18,998 nt of DNA from Comamonadaceae bacterium. GTDB taxonomy: Bacteria; Pseudomonadota; Gammaproteobacteria; Burkholderiales; Burkholderiaceae. Below are positions 1-9,173 of this stretch, in pieces. The translations under genes were made by a program, and so were the position numbers. The DNA is taken from NCBI GenBank assembly GCA_947374535.1, contig CANCCJ010000044.1, forward strand, positions 1 through 18,998. The letters are read 5' to 3'. How positions within the stretch are numbered: the stretch's first letter is position 1; each line of letters opens with the position of its first letter. The notes below the pieces were generated by a model. That model saw only the letters and a program-made list of their open reading frames with translations, was not told the origin of the DNA and made no database searches.

Positions 1-294
1 CAGCCCTCGGCGACACGCGATTACCCTTCAGCTAGGCGCCGACGCCCGCTCCGCCCACCTGCCCATTGATCGAAGCTTTGATGCAATGAGCTGGTCTGGG
101 TAATCGACGTCCGCTTCCGGACGCACCACCCAACGGCTGCTTGTGGCCGGTAGCAGACGGTCAGCTGTTTTATGCGGACGACTGCTTTCGCTGCAAACCA
201 GTCGCTTGTCTACATTCAGTAAACACTAGCAAAAATAAAATGCTAATCGTACTGACACCAAATTAGATATTGACAGAAAAAATAAACGTGACGT
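1..294. other. Intergenic stretch with small inverted repeats, no gene seen
   Basis: No convincing gene lies here. It holds a 9-base inverted repeat, CGATTACCC at 18-26 against GGGTAATCG at 98-106, and a small hairpin with arms CGTCCG and CGGACG around CTTC at 108-123. It also holds TGGCCGGTAGCAG at 144-156, which recurs at 1415-1427. The style (GC-rich, degenerate, hairpin-prone) resembles dispersed intergenic repeats of Burkholderiales genomes; that comparison is from memory. From about 225 the sequence turns AT-rich up to the end of the next gene. Confidence 0.5.
144..156 (+). repeat. Copy 1 of a 13-base repeat (TGGCCGGTAGCAG)
   Basis: This is identical to 1415-1427 and in the same orientation. 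The two copies lie on either side of the zinc-ribbon gene. Sequence around them is similar in style but not alignable by eye over long distance. It is probably a remnant of a degenerate dispersed intergenic element, not a target-site duplication. Confidence 0.45.
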
Positions 295-1143
295 CTAAAC
301 CGATTCGAAATCACACAGAGAGTACAAGCCCAATCGACGATTTCGAACAACAAGCGTTTCGTAAGCATGCATGGGTCCCTCATACAACGGATCGCCCTTG
401 TTAGCAGTCTTGACCTTAAACACATCAATCAGCTTGTCACTAGATAAATGCGCCTTGCTCATGATCGTTTCAGCTGACTGCGGCTGCCCCTGATATCGCC
501 AAAGCACCGCAAAGATTGCCGCCTGAGCAGCAGTCAAACGAACAGGATTACTTGACCACTCGGGCACATGAACCCACTCAAAGGTCTCAGAGAACGGCCC
601 ATGTACTGCCGCTGATTTAGGCTCAACAGCAAGATCGAATTCGTCACGCCCCTCACCCACGAGCCGCAGGCCATTGCCGTGAATCGCAAAGCGCTCTTCA
701 AGGTGCCACCATGTTGCGGTTCCAGAGAGTGGATCCGATGAGGTTCGACCTAGCGGTCGTGGCGTGATCACCCAACTGTCAGGACGAGGTGTCTTCCCAT
801 GAAACAGATACAACGCATTGGCCGCAACGAGCTCAATTCGTTGAGCCAATAAAACTGCACGCTTCTTGTAGACGCCTATCTGCCACACTCCCTCGTGAAT
901 TTTCTCGACTGCAATGTGCGCGGGGATGTTCAATGCCGCTCGAAGTTTTCTGATCATCCACTCGGTATCGAGCGCCCAATTTCGTTGCTCAGAAAGGTCC
1001 ACCTTGTATGGGCCGCATTCTGGACACTGCACATGCATCTCGCCATCGACTCGAAAGACAGGACCTCGATGCAAACCACAAAACGAGCAACTTGCGTAAC
1101 GTGAATCAAATGGACCAGGCACCACCGCCTTGAGCTCACTCAA
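295..1143 (-). CDS. Unrecognised protein with N-terminal zinc ribbon and possible C-terminal winged helix
   Basis: I do not recognise a named family for this 282-residue soluble protein. Near the N-terminus two Cys pairs, C19-x2-C22 and C40-x2-C43, form a typical zinc-ribbon arrangement. The last 75 residues (from about LTAAQAAIFAVLW, through SAETIMSKAHLSSDKL, to a hydrophobic RNRRLGLYSL strand) have the helix-helix-helix-strand look of a winged-helix DNA-binding domain. Together they suggest a nucleic-acid-binding or regulatory protein, which is inference. The annotated start is a TTG without a clear ribosome binding site. The frame stays open upstream to a stop near 1231-1233 with no ATG, so the true N-terminus may be longer or lost. 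The gene is isolated and flanked by repeat-like intergenic DNA on both sides, consistent with an acquired or decaying gene. Confidence 0.55.
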   Translation of the reverse strand: MSELKAVVPGPFDSRYASCSFCGLHRGPVFRVDGEMHVQCPECGPYKVDLSEQRNWALDTEWMIRKLRAALNIPAHIAVEKIHEGVWQIGVYKKRAVLLAQRIELVAANALYLFHGKTPRPDSWVITPRPLGRTSSDPLSGTATWWHLEERFAIHGNGLRLVGEGRDEFDLAVEPKSAAVHGPFSETFEWVHVPEWSSNPVRLTAAQAAIFAVLWRYQGQPQSAETIMSKAHLSSDKLIDVFKVKTANKGDPLYEGPMHAYETLVVRNRRLGLYSLCDFESV

Positions 1144-1577
1144 AATTTTCAGACCATTGACTTGCGTTTTAGGAATAGAACGCTCGTAGGAATAACCACC
1201 TCGGGTATGTACCTGTGCTCGACGCGCCTGCTATCTATGCTGTGTCTCTCTCAAAGGCTGAGCTGCGCTAGAACGACAGCCCGCCATCTGACAAAACGGG
1301 GACAGCAGACTTAAGAAAAAGGATCAGGAATTTAGCGAGCCGCAGATCGCTTCCGCCGTATTGCAGATGTCCGAATCCGTCTCCCGAAAGCAGCCATTGG
1401 CCAACGACTGATCTTGGCCGGTAGCAGTCGACTGGTAGACCTGCGTCGACGGCAGCAATCGGCTGCAGTACAGGCATCAAAAGAACAGTTGAAATAGGCT
1501 GAAAAGAGCCCTTCTGCCATGGAAGATCAGCAACAGCTAAGTAATTGAACTTATTAGGTTTAAGTCTCAAATTAAAT
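1144..1577. other. Intergenic stretch with repeat-like sequence, no gene supported
   Basis: An open frame exists on the minus strand at 1268-1570, but it runs through repeat-like sequence, has no domain and no ribosome binding site, so I do not call it. The stretch holds the second copy of TGGCCGGTAGCAG (1415-1427). Up to about 1231 the frame of the zinc-ribbon gene remains open. I see no GC-rich hairpin with a T-run after thiE, so the end of the thiO-thiE transcript is not evident. Confidence 0.5.
1415..1427 (+). repeat. Copy 2 of a 13-base repeat (TGGCCGGTAGCAG)
   Basis: This is identical to 144-156. It sits inside a roughly 100-base GC-rich segment (about 1365-1470) that contrasts with the AT-rich end of the thiamine operon at 1550-1590. 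Confidence 0.45.
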
Positions 1578-1584
1578 TTAATTT
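1569..1584. repeat. 16-base perfect AT palindrome across the thiE stop codon
   Basis: AAATTAAATTTAATTT is its own reverse complement and includes the TAA stop of thiE (1578-1580). It lacks GC pairs and a following T-run, so it is not a classical intrinsic terminator. It could be a weak 3'-end structure or simply an AT-rich run. Confidence 0.3.
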
Positions 1585-2501
1585 TGCAATTTCTTTATGC
1601 GTTGAATTAAATCAGACGCCTTAGCTTCTGGTTGTTCATCACTCGTAATTGCGCGAACCATGGCAATCGAGCCGACCCCACTTTGCATGACAACGTCAAT
1701 TCCTGATTCATCAATACCGCCAATGGCAACGAGTGGGCTGTGTTGCATCAGCTTTGCATACGCGTATAGACGTGCGGTGCCTTGCGGTGCCGTCTGCATG
1801 CGTTTGAGGGTGGTCGGAAATACGGCGCCTAAAGCCAAGTAACTTGGACTAACCGCATCGGCGCGGAGCATTTCGGCATAGCCGTGAGTGCTGAGGCCAA
1901 GCCGCAAGCCTGCGTCGCGAATGTTGTCGATGGGTGTCTCGTCCATGTCTTCTTGGCCGAGGTGGACACCATAAGCGCCTTCGTCGATGGCGATTTGCCA
2001 GTGGTCGTTGATGAACAGCAGCGCGTTTGTGCCGTGAACGGCTTGAACGGCTGCACGCACTTCTTGGCGAATGGCTTGTGTGTCGTCTGATTTGAAACGC
2101 AATTGCACTGTGGGCACGCCCGCATGTGCCATCCGGCCCACCCACTTGGCGTCAGGCAGTACGGCGTACAAACCTAATGCGTGAGGGCATTTCAAAAATG
2201 CATGAGTGCGAGGTGACGGTGGAATGCCAAAGTCTTGGGGCTGGCAAGGCCAATCGTTTATCAAAAAATGGCCGGTTCGTTGGGTTTGTGCATGCCACGC
2301 TTGGCTCACACATTGCGCGTCATGTTCTAAAAACCCAAGCATCCGACAACCCTGCAGCACGCCCGCGGTGTCGGTGTTGAGTGAGGCATCGCTGGCGTGT
2401 ACGGCTTGTTCATAAGCTGCGGCCTCACCAGCCAGCATGGCCGCATGCAGATGGGCCACCTCGTGGGCGATTTCTTTTGTTGTCTTCACTGCGTGACTCA
2501 T
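1578..2501 (-). CDS. thiE: Thiamine phosphate synthase, with N-terminal extension
   Basis: ThiE condenses the pyrimidine diphosphate from ThiD with the carboxylated thiazole phosphate from ThiG, giving thiamine phosphate. Family landmarks in the barrel are VQLR at 132-135, INDHWQIA at 164-171, GVHLGQED at 178-185, LSTH at 203-206, LGAVFPTTLK near 224-233 and AIGGID near 259-264. The ATG at 2501 is chosen because its first bases overlap the thiG stop (ATGA), implying translational coupling; the longer frame starting at 2513 would need TTG. The protein has 307 residues, whereas typical ThiE is about 210. The barrel begins only at GLYAVLPDA (about residue 110), so roughly 107 N-terminal residues form an extra, mostly helical, Ala/His-rich domain that I cannot name. 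It is the last gene of the thiO-S-G-E unit. Confidence 0.93.
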   Translation of the reverse strand: MSHAVKTTKEIAHEVAHLHAAMLAGEAAAYEQAVHASDASLNTDTAGVLQGCRMLGFLEHDAQCVSQAWHAQTQRTGHFLINDWPCQPQDFGIPPSPRTHAFLKCPHALGLYAVLPDAKWVGRMAHAGVPTVQLRFKSDDTQAIRQEVRAAVQAVHGTNALLFINDHWQIAIDEGAYGVHLGQEDMDETPIDNIRDAGLRLGLSTHGYAEMLRADAVSPSYLALGAVFPTTLKRMQTAPQGTARLYAYAKLMQHSPLVAIGGIDESGIDVVMQSGVGSIAMVRAITSDEQPEAKASDLIQRIKKLQN

Positions 2502-3304
2502 GCTTGGTGCCAAAACGGTGTGCCAAGCACGGGCGTACTGGGTTGTGCGTTGTCTTGGGCTTGCATCGCACCTGAGCGGTAAGCCGCATGTCCAGCATTC
2601 ACAGCATCAGCAAATGCACCCGCCATGCTGACTGGATCTTGGGCCAACGCCACCGCTGTGTTGAGTAACACGGCGTCATACCCCCACTCCATCACTTGGC
2701 AGGCATGGGACGGCAAGCCCAAGCCCGCGTCAACGATCAGAGGAATGTCTAAACGTTCGCGCAAGGTGCGCAGTGCGTAAGGGTTGATGGGGCCTTTGCC
2801 TGTGCCAATGGGCGCAGCCCATGGCATGACAGCCTGGCACCCCACATCGACCAAACGCTGGCACAGCACCAAATCGTCGGTGGTGTAGGGCAGTACTTTG
2901 AAGCCCGCTTTGATCAAGCGGCTGGCTGCCTCGGGTAAGTTCAGCGTGTCGGGTTGTAAGGTGTAGTCGTCGCCAATCAGTTCGAGCTTGATCCAATGTG
3001 TTTCAAACACCTCACGCGCCATTTCGGCCGTGGTGATGGCTTCTTGCACGCTGTGACAGCCTGCTGTATTGGGCAACACAGGCACATTGGCTTGACGCAG
3101 CAAGTCCCAAAAGCTTTGTGACGTTTCGCCACCACTGCCTGTTTGACGACGTAACGAGGCCGTCAGCATGGCTGGCTTTGATCGTTCAATCGCTTGCAGC
3201 AAGACGCTTGGTGATGGGTAACGCGAGGTGCCTAGCAGCAGGCGGCTATGGAATGTTTCGTCGTACAGCGTGAATGGGGCAGCGTGGGATGTGTGTGTGG
3301 TCAT
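2498..3304 (-). CDS. thiG: Thiazole synthase
   Basis: ThiG builds the thiazole phosphate carboxylate from 1-deoxyxylulose 5-phosphate, dehydroglycine (from ThiO) and the sulfur of ThiS thiocarboxylate. At 268 residues it has normal family length. Visible landmarks are the N-terminal SRLLLGTSRYPS strand, LPNTAGCHS near 77-84, and WIKLELIGD at 104-112, whose Lys106 corresponds to the Schiff-base lysine. A phosphate-binding IPLIVDAGLGLPSHA near 187-201 and VLLNTAVALAQDP near 212-224 follow. The ATG is 6 bases downstream of the thiS stop, and the TGA stop overlaps the thiE ATG. Those spacings argue for one transcript and coupled translation of the thiazole enzymes. Confidence 0.96.
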   Translation of the reverse strand: MTTHTSHAAPFTLYDETFHSRLLLGTSRYPSPSVLLQAIERSKPAMLTASLRRQTGSGGETSQSFWDLLRQANVPVLPNTAGCHSVQEAITTAEMAREVFETHWIKLELIGDDYTLQPDTLNLPEAASRLIKAGFKVLPYTTDDLVLCQRLVDVGCQAVMPWAAPIGTGKGPINPYALRTLRERLDIPLIVDAGLGLPSHACQVMEWGYDAVLLNTAVALAQDPVSMAGAFADAVNAGHAAYRSGAMQAQDNAQPSTPVLGTPFWHQA

Positions 3305-3310
3305 GGTGGC

Positions 3311-3523
3311 TTATCCGCCCGTGATGGGAGAAATCAGTTCGATCTTGTCGTGGTTAGCAAGGGCGTGCTGCTCGTATTGACCGCGTGGCACAAATTGCAA
3401 ATTAACGGCTGCCGCAAACGGCGGTTGAATCCCTGCGATGGCCACGGCATCGGCCAGGGAGGCTCCGTGCGGCAGGGTGTACGGCGTTTGGTTGATGAGA
3501 ATTTGGAGGGGGGTGTCAGACAT
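3311..3523 (-). CDS. thiS: Sulfur carrier protein ThiS
   Basis: This is a 70-residue ubiquitin-fold sulfur carrier. Its C-terminal Gly-Gly (69-70, in SPITGG) is adenylated and thiocarboxylated, then delivers sulfur to ThiG. Supporting features are the short length, the N-terminal beta strand ILINQTPY, the middle AAAVNLQFVPRGQY and the hydrophobic KIELISPITGG end. The ATG at 3523 is preferred over the TTG at 3529. It lies in the thiO 3' end and overlaps thiO by 8 bases. No adenylyltransferase (thiF/moeB type) is in the window, so that step must be encoded elsewhere. Confidence 0.95.
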   Translation of the reverse strand: MSDTPLQILINQTPYTLPHGASLADAVAIAGIQPPFAAAVNLQFVPRGQYEQHALANHDKIELISPITGG

Positions 3524-4601
3524 GCTCAAACTTCAATTGAAATTGTTGTGCCAAGGCGGTGGTGCGGTGTTGTACCCACTCCATCACCACGTCCAGCATG
3601 GCCGGAGAAATTAAGAAGCCATGACGGTACAAACCGTTGATTTGCAAGGTGCGTTCACCCAGCAAGCGCACCGCAGGTAAATTGTCAGATAGGGTCGGGC
3701 GGGCTTGGGTGGTGACTTCAAGAATGCGAGCCTCGGCAAATCCGCTGTGTACGGTATAGGCGGCGCTGAGCAGCTCTAATGTTGAACGCACGCTGGCGGG
3801 TGATAGGTCTTCGGTTTCAATTTCCGTGGCCCCAATCACAAACACATGGTCTTCTTTGGGGGCGATGTAGATGGGGTAACGCGGATGAATCAAGCGGGTC
3901 GGACGTTGCAGCGTGACCTCAGGTGCGTGCAAACGAATCACCTCGCCACGCACGCCGCGAAGTTGGGGCCATTCGGTGCGCGCGCCAAGGCCTCTGCAGT
4001 CGAACACCCAATCGGGTTGACCCACTTGGCTGGGGGTGAAGTCTTCTGGTTGGCGTGGACTGTTCCAGTGCAGCGCCACATTGTGCTGTTCTAAGCTTTT
4101 GAGCAAAGCCGCCAACAGTTGACGGTTGTCGAGTTGACCTTCGCCAGGCAAGTACAAGGCTTGGTTGAAGCGGTTTTCTAAGGCCGGCTCGGTGAACTGC
4201 AAGCCTTCTGCATCCAACGGGTGTGCTGCTGGCAAGCTGGGGAGCTGTTGCTGCGTGCGATGCATCAGTTGCTCAAACCGTTTGGCCTCTGCAGCGTCTT
4301 GACGGTGCCATAGCACCAACGTGCCGTTTTGTTGAAAAAACACAGGTACGGGTAAAGGCGAAATCAACTCGGGCCATCGTTTGAGCGCGTGTTGGCCCAT
4401 GCGCACCACGGGCAGTTCGGTGATGGCTGATTCAGCCAGAGGTGCAAGCATCGCCGCGGCGACTCGGGCGGCTGCACCTTGCGCGTCAGGTCCTTGGGCC
4501 TCGTAGAGGCTTACTTTGTGGCCGAGTTGTGCCAGGGCGTGCGCAAGCAGGCGCCCCATCAGGCCTGCGCCTAGCACCACACTCGAAATCTGTGAAGTCA
4601 T
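3516..4601 (-). CDS. thiO: FAD-dependent glycine oxidase
   Basis: ThiO oxidises glycine to the imine (dehydroglycine) used by ThiG for the thiazole ring in aerobic bacteria. The 361-residue protein opens with a dinucleotide-binding VVLGAGLMGRLLAHAL segment (GxGxxG at 11-16), ending in a SLYEAQ strand with the ribose-binding acidic residue. It ends with the family-typical INGLYRHGFLISPAM segment near 322-336. Presence of ThiO in place of ThiH fits an oxygen-using host. The ATG at 4601 has an AAGGA ribosome binding site 9 bases upstream, inside the 29-bp gap to divergent thiD. The 3' end overlaps thiS. No promoter fits in the gap, so transcription must come from within thiD or by read-through from thiC. 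Confidence 0.92.
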   Translation of the reverse strand: MTSQISSVVLGAGLMGRLLAHALAQLGHKVSLYEAQGPDAQGAAARVAAAMLAPLAESAITELPVVRMGQHALKRWPELISPLPVPVFFQQNGTLVLWHRQDAAEAKRFEQLMHRTQQQLPSLPAAHPLDAEGLQFTEPALENRFNQALYLPGEGQLDNRQLLAALLKSLEQHNVALHWNSPRQPEDFTPSQVGQPDWVFDCRGLGARTEWPQLRGVRGEVIRLHAPEVTLQRPTRLIHPRYPIYIAPKEDHVFVIGATEIETEDLSPASVRSTLELLSAAYTVHSGFAEARILEVTTQARPTLSDNLPAVRLLGERTLQINGLYRHGFLISPAMLDVVMEWVQHRTTALAQQFQLKFEHV

Positions 4602-4630
4602 TGCACGCGGTCCTTTGGGGTTTGCAGATA

Positions 4631-7385
<2,755 letters not shown>

Positions 7386-7460
7386 CTAAGGTAGGTGCTC
7401 CGAAGGTCGCTCAATGAAAACAGGGCGCCATTGAATGGCAAATGTTTACACAGATTGACA

Positions 7461-7542
7461 GCTCTTCTTCCGCCAGTATGAACTGGATCAAGTTCTCGGG
7501 TTTGGAAACCATCTCAGCCCACAACATGTGGACACCCCGGAG
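7461..7542 (-). promoter_or_regulatory. TPP riboswitch (THI box) in the thiC leader
   Basis: On the minus strand the segment reads GGGGTGTCC..., then GGGCTGAGATGG, a CCC-containing arm, GAACTTGATCCAGTTCATACTGG and a GGCGGAAGAAG end. These are the conserved blocks of the thiamine pyrophosphate aptamer (CTGAGA, and CTGATC/CAGTTCATACTGGCG-type). When TPP is bound the leader should reduce thiC expression. About 87 bases separate the aptamer from the ATG. I see no strong GC hairpin followed by T residues there, so control of translation start is more likely than termination (inference). Confidence 0.94.
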
Positions 7543-7550
7543 CATTTTTA

Positions 7551-7580
7551 ATTCTACGTTTTTTTTATAGTTGTTGGCAA
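7551..7580 (-). promoter_or_regulatory. Probable sigma-70 promoter of thiC
   Basis: The minus strand shows TTGCCA (7575-7580; five of six bases of the -35 consensus), 18 bases, then TAGAAT (7551-7556; five of six bases of the -10 consensus). The predicted transcription start, about 7 bases further on, falls at roughly 7543, exactly where the TPP aptamer begins. That agreement supports the call. Confidence 0.72.
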
Positions 7581-7863
7581 GGGAATAAAAAATGGAAAAA
7601 CATCCACTGATCACTGCATTTAAAAAAACACCGATTTGGGTGCTTGTGATCAATCGACAACCGCGGGTTACCGCTCCCGCTGCATAGCAGTCGCTAGTGG
7701 ATAGAAAATTAATTTTATGTAACGGGGACATCACAGGCCCTACTAAAGAAAACAGTCGCACATAAGCCACTATTCGACGAATTGAGTTGATACATATAGG
7801 AAACAGAGCGGTACTACCTGAACCACGCAACGGTTGCGTGAGATTCCACAGGAGTACCCATGA
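7581..7863. other. AT-rich stretch between the thiC promoter and the hrgA-like remnant
   Basis: No convincing gene is present. The minus-strand open frame across 7411-7887 runs through the riboswitch and promoter, so it is discarded. The stretch has two TGATCA palindromes (near 7609 and 7647) and a strong hairpin at 7824-7840. A well-placed AGGAG at 7850-7854 sits before an ATG at 7860 that opens a frame of only 20 codons. This is the most likely place for a host/prophage or island boundary. Confidence 0.4.
7824..7840. repeat. Perfect hairpin, 7-bp arms
   Basis: CACGCAA, CGG, TTGCGTG form a perfect inverted repeat just upstream of an AGGAG-ATG pair. No T-run follows on either strand, so it is unlikely to be an intrinsic terminator. 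It could be an operator, a recombination site or a leader structure. Confidence 0.45.
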
Positions 7864-7977
7864 AACCCACAAGCTCAGCCCCCACAAAAGCTACGAGCTT
7901 TAACAGATACCCACCCAAATGAGTGCCAGGAAAAGCGAGCCAATAGCAAGGGGGACTACATCAGGTCTGATGCGGGC

Positions 7978-8763
7978 TTGGTACAGCAGCTGATTGCGGA
8001 AATCAGCTCGCAGCGCCCGCGAATGCAAGCCCGAAATCCCGAACTAAAAACCACTGAGGGGCGACCACGCAAATACTACTACTCGAAGCAATCGGACAGT
8101 GCTGAGGTGACTGCGGTCGAAAGCGAAGGGGCTGCCGCGTCGGCTGCAGATACGAACGCATCAAAAATTGACGAGCACGCGCTGTATCCATTGTTGTCAC
8201 AGTACCTGTGGGAAGAATTCGGTGTGTTCTCCAAGCGCGTCGATGAAAAGCGTTCATCGAACAAACGCGGACCGAACGGTAACCGTTGGCTATATCCGGA
8301 CGTTGTCGGCATGGAGGATCTAGGAAAAGAATGGCACCGCGAAGTGCGCGACTGCGTCACGGAATATTCTGATAAGCGGACCAAGCTGTGGTCATTCGAG
8401 GCGAAGCTGCTGATCAACCGCTCTAACGCTCGTGAATGCTTCTTTCAGACGGTGTCGAATTCGTCGTGGGCGAACTTCGGCTACTTGGTTGCTGCGGAAA
8501 TCAGCGGTACCGATACACTGAAAGAACTGCGGATGCTCTTCGCCGCTCATGGCATCGGGTTCATCAAACTAGACATTGAGAACCCCGCCGATAGTCAAGT
8601 GTTGATTCCTGCGCGTGAGCGTGACGAGATTGACTGGGACATGGCCAATCGGCTGGCTATGGAAAACAGAGATTTTCTGGACTACGTTAAGCTGGTGAAA
8701 CAGTTCTACCAAACGGGCGAGGCACGCCCAGCGGACTGGGACGTTCCTGAAACCGAGGATTAA
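7978..8763 (+). CDS. COG2958/HrgA-family protein, probably missing its 5' end
   Basis: The C-terminal 180 residues match what I remember of the COG2958/HrgA family. Segments include LYPLLSQYLWEEFGVFSKR, DEKRSSNKRGPNGNRWLYPDVVGMEDLG, KLWSFEAKLLINRSNARECFFQ, SNSSWANFGYLVAAEI, GTDTLKELRMLF and LIPARERDEIDWD. HrgA was named in Helicobacter as a restriction-associated gene; the molecular function is not established. A short basic SSQRPRMQARNPELKTTEGRPRKYYYS segment and an Ala/Ser-rich linker precede this domain. The start is a problem. The nominal TTG has no ribosome binding site, and the frame stays open back to 7864 with plausible family-like sequence (GDYIRSDAG) but no ATG. The N-terminal DNA-binding part is therefore probably truncated or frameshifted. 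It is the only plus-strand gene here, ending 4 bp from the converging 96-aa gene. Confidence 0.6.
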   Translation: MVQQLIAEISSQRPRMQARNPELKTTEGRPRKYYYSKQSDSAEVTAVESEGAAASAADTNASKIDEHALYPLLSQYLWEEFGVFSKRVDEKRSSNKRGPNGNRWLYPDVVGMEDLGKEWHREVRDCVTEYSDKRTKLWSFEAKLLINRSNARECFFQTVSNSSWANFGYLVAAEISGTDTLKELRMLFAAHGIGFIKLDIENPADSQVLIPARERDEIDWDMANRLAMENRDFLDYVKLVKQFYQTGEARPADWDVPETED

Positions 8764-8767
8764 TGGG

Positions 8768-9058
8768 CTATTCCAAATGTCCAATCACATCGAAACGCTC
8801 ATCGCCACGTTGAAAGGTGCCGAACCAGCTATCGCGTAAGTCGGCATGAGTACGACTTATCAACAACGTAAAGCCTTCACAACTGCGCTCCTTGGCGGTG
8901 GCGAAGTCAGTAGTCTCGAATTTTGCCTCGCGAACCAGTGTGGTGGCCACTGATTTCATAGCCGACTCGAATAGGTCGAGCAGATTGACTTGCAAGTCAG
9001 AGTCGATGTTGCGCGCGATGACGTCGTCGATGATGGCACTCTTGAATCTGTAGCTCAT
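8768..9058 (-). CDS. Unrecognised 96-aa protein at the end of the prophage late genes
   Basis: I do not recognise this small soluble protein. It is acidic/mixed and predicted helical at the start (SAIIDDVIARNIDSDLQVNLLDLFESAMKSVATTLVREAKF), followed by a strand-rich part with CEGFTLLISRTHADLRDSWFGTF. The ATG at 9058 is chosen over an upstream in-frame start because AAGGAG (9065-9070) lies 6 bases before it, an excellent ribosome binding site. It also follows the stop of the 37-aa gene by one base. It is the last gene of the leftward late series, 4 bp from the convergent hrgA-like gene. Candidates include a phage accessory (moron) gene or the larger partner of a two-gene cassette; neither is shown. 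Confidence 0.6.
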   Translation of the reverse strand: MSYRFKSAIIDDVIARNIDSDLQVNLLDLFESAMKSVATTLVREAKFETTDFATAKERSCEGFTLLISRTHADLRDSWFGTFQRGDERFDVIGHLE

Positions 9059-9059
9059 T

Positions 9060-9173
9060 TCATACTCCTTTAAACGTGCTGACATGAACGCTCTTTTGCA
9101 CGCCAAAGCCAAGTTCTTCAGCAGATTCCAGGATCAGGTGTTGCTTCGTCGCCAATAGGTCTCCGTAATTCAT
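9060..9173 (-). CDS. Small 37-aa gene coupled to the i-spanin gene
   Basis: This small frame begins with ATG at 9173-9171, whose last two bases and the next A form the TGA stop of the i-spanin gene (ATGA overlap). It ends with TGA at 9062-9060, one base before the ATG of the 96-aa gene. The peptide starts MNYGDLLATKQHLILE, continues SAEELGFGVQKSVHV and ends STFKGV. It is predicted mostly helical, with no signal or membrane segment. Its support is positional: the same ATGA junction style joins endolysin and spanin, and no gap is left on either side. I do not recognise a family; function unknown. Confidence 0.5.
   Translation of the reverse strand: MNYGDLLATKQHLILESAEELGFGVQKSVHVSTFKGV
9065..9070 (-). 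promoter_or_regulatory. Ribosome binding site fixing the start of the 96-aa gene
   Basis: AAGGAG on the minus strand is 6 bases before ATG 9058, and lies inside the 3' end of the 37-aa gene. It decides against the longer frame starting at 9112. Confidence 0.75.

Noticed and set aside
1268..1570. Minus-strand 100-codon open frame downstream of thiE
   Set aside because: It runs through repeat-like intergenic DNA, has no ribosome binding site and no domain or family-like sequence.
4442..4630. Longer N-terminus for thiD
   Set aside because: This part is antisense to thiO and has no ThiD-like sequence; the family start follows ATG 4631/4640.
7411..7887. Minus-strand 158-codon open frame
   Set aside because: It covers the thiC promoter, TPP riboswitch and an AT-rich stretch; its hydrophobic translation is fortuitous.
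9059..9112. Longer start for the 96-aa gene
   Set aside because: The extra 18 codons overlap the 37-aa gene, while ATG 9058 has a near-perfect ribosome binding site.
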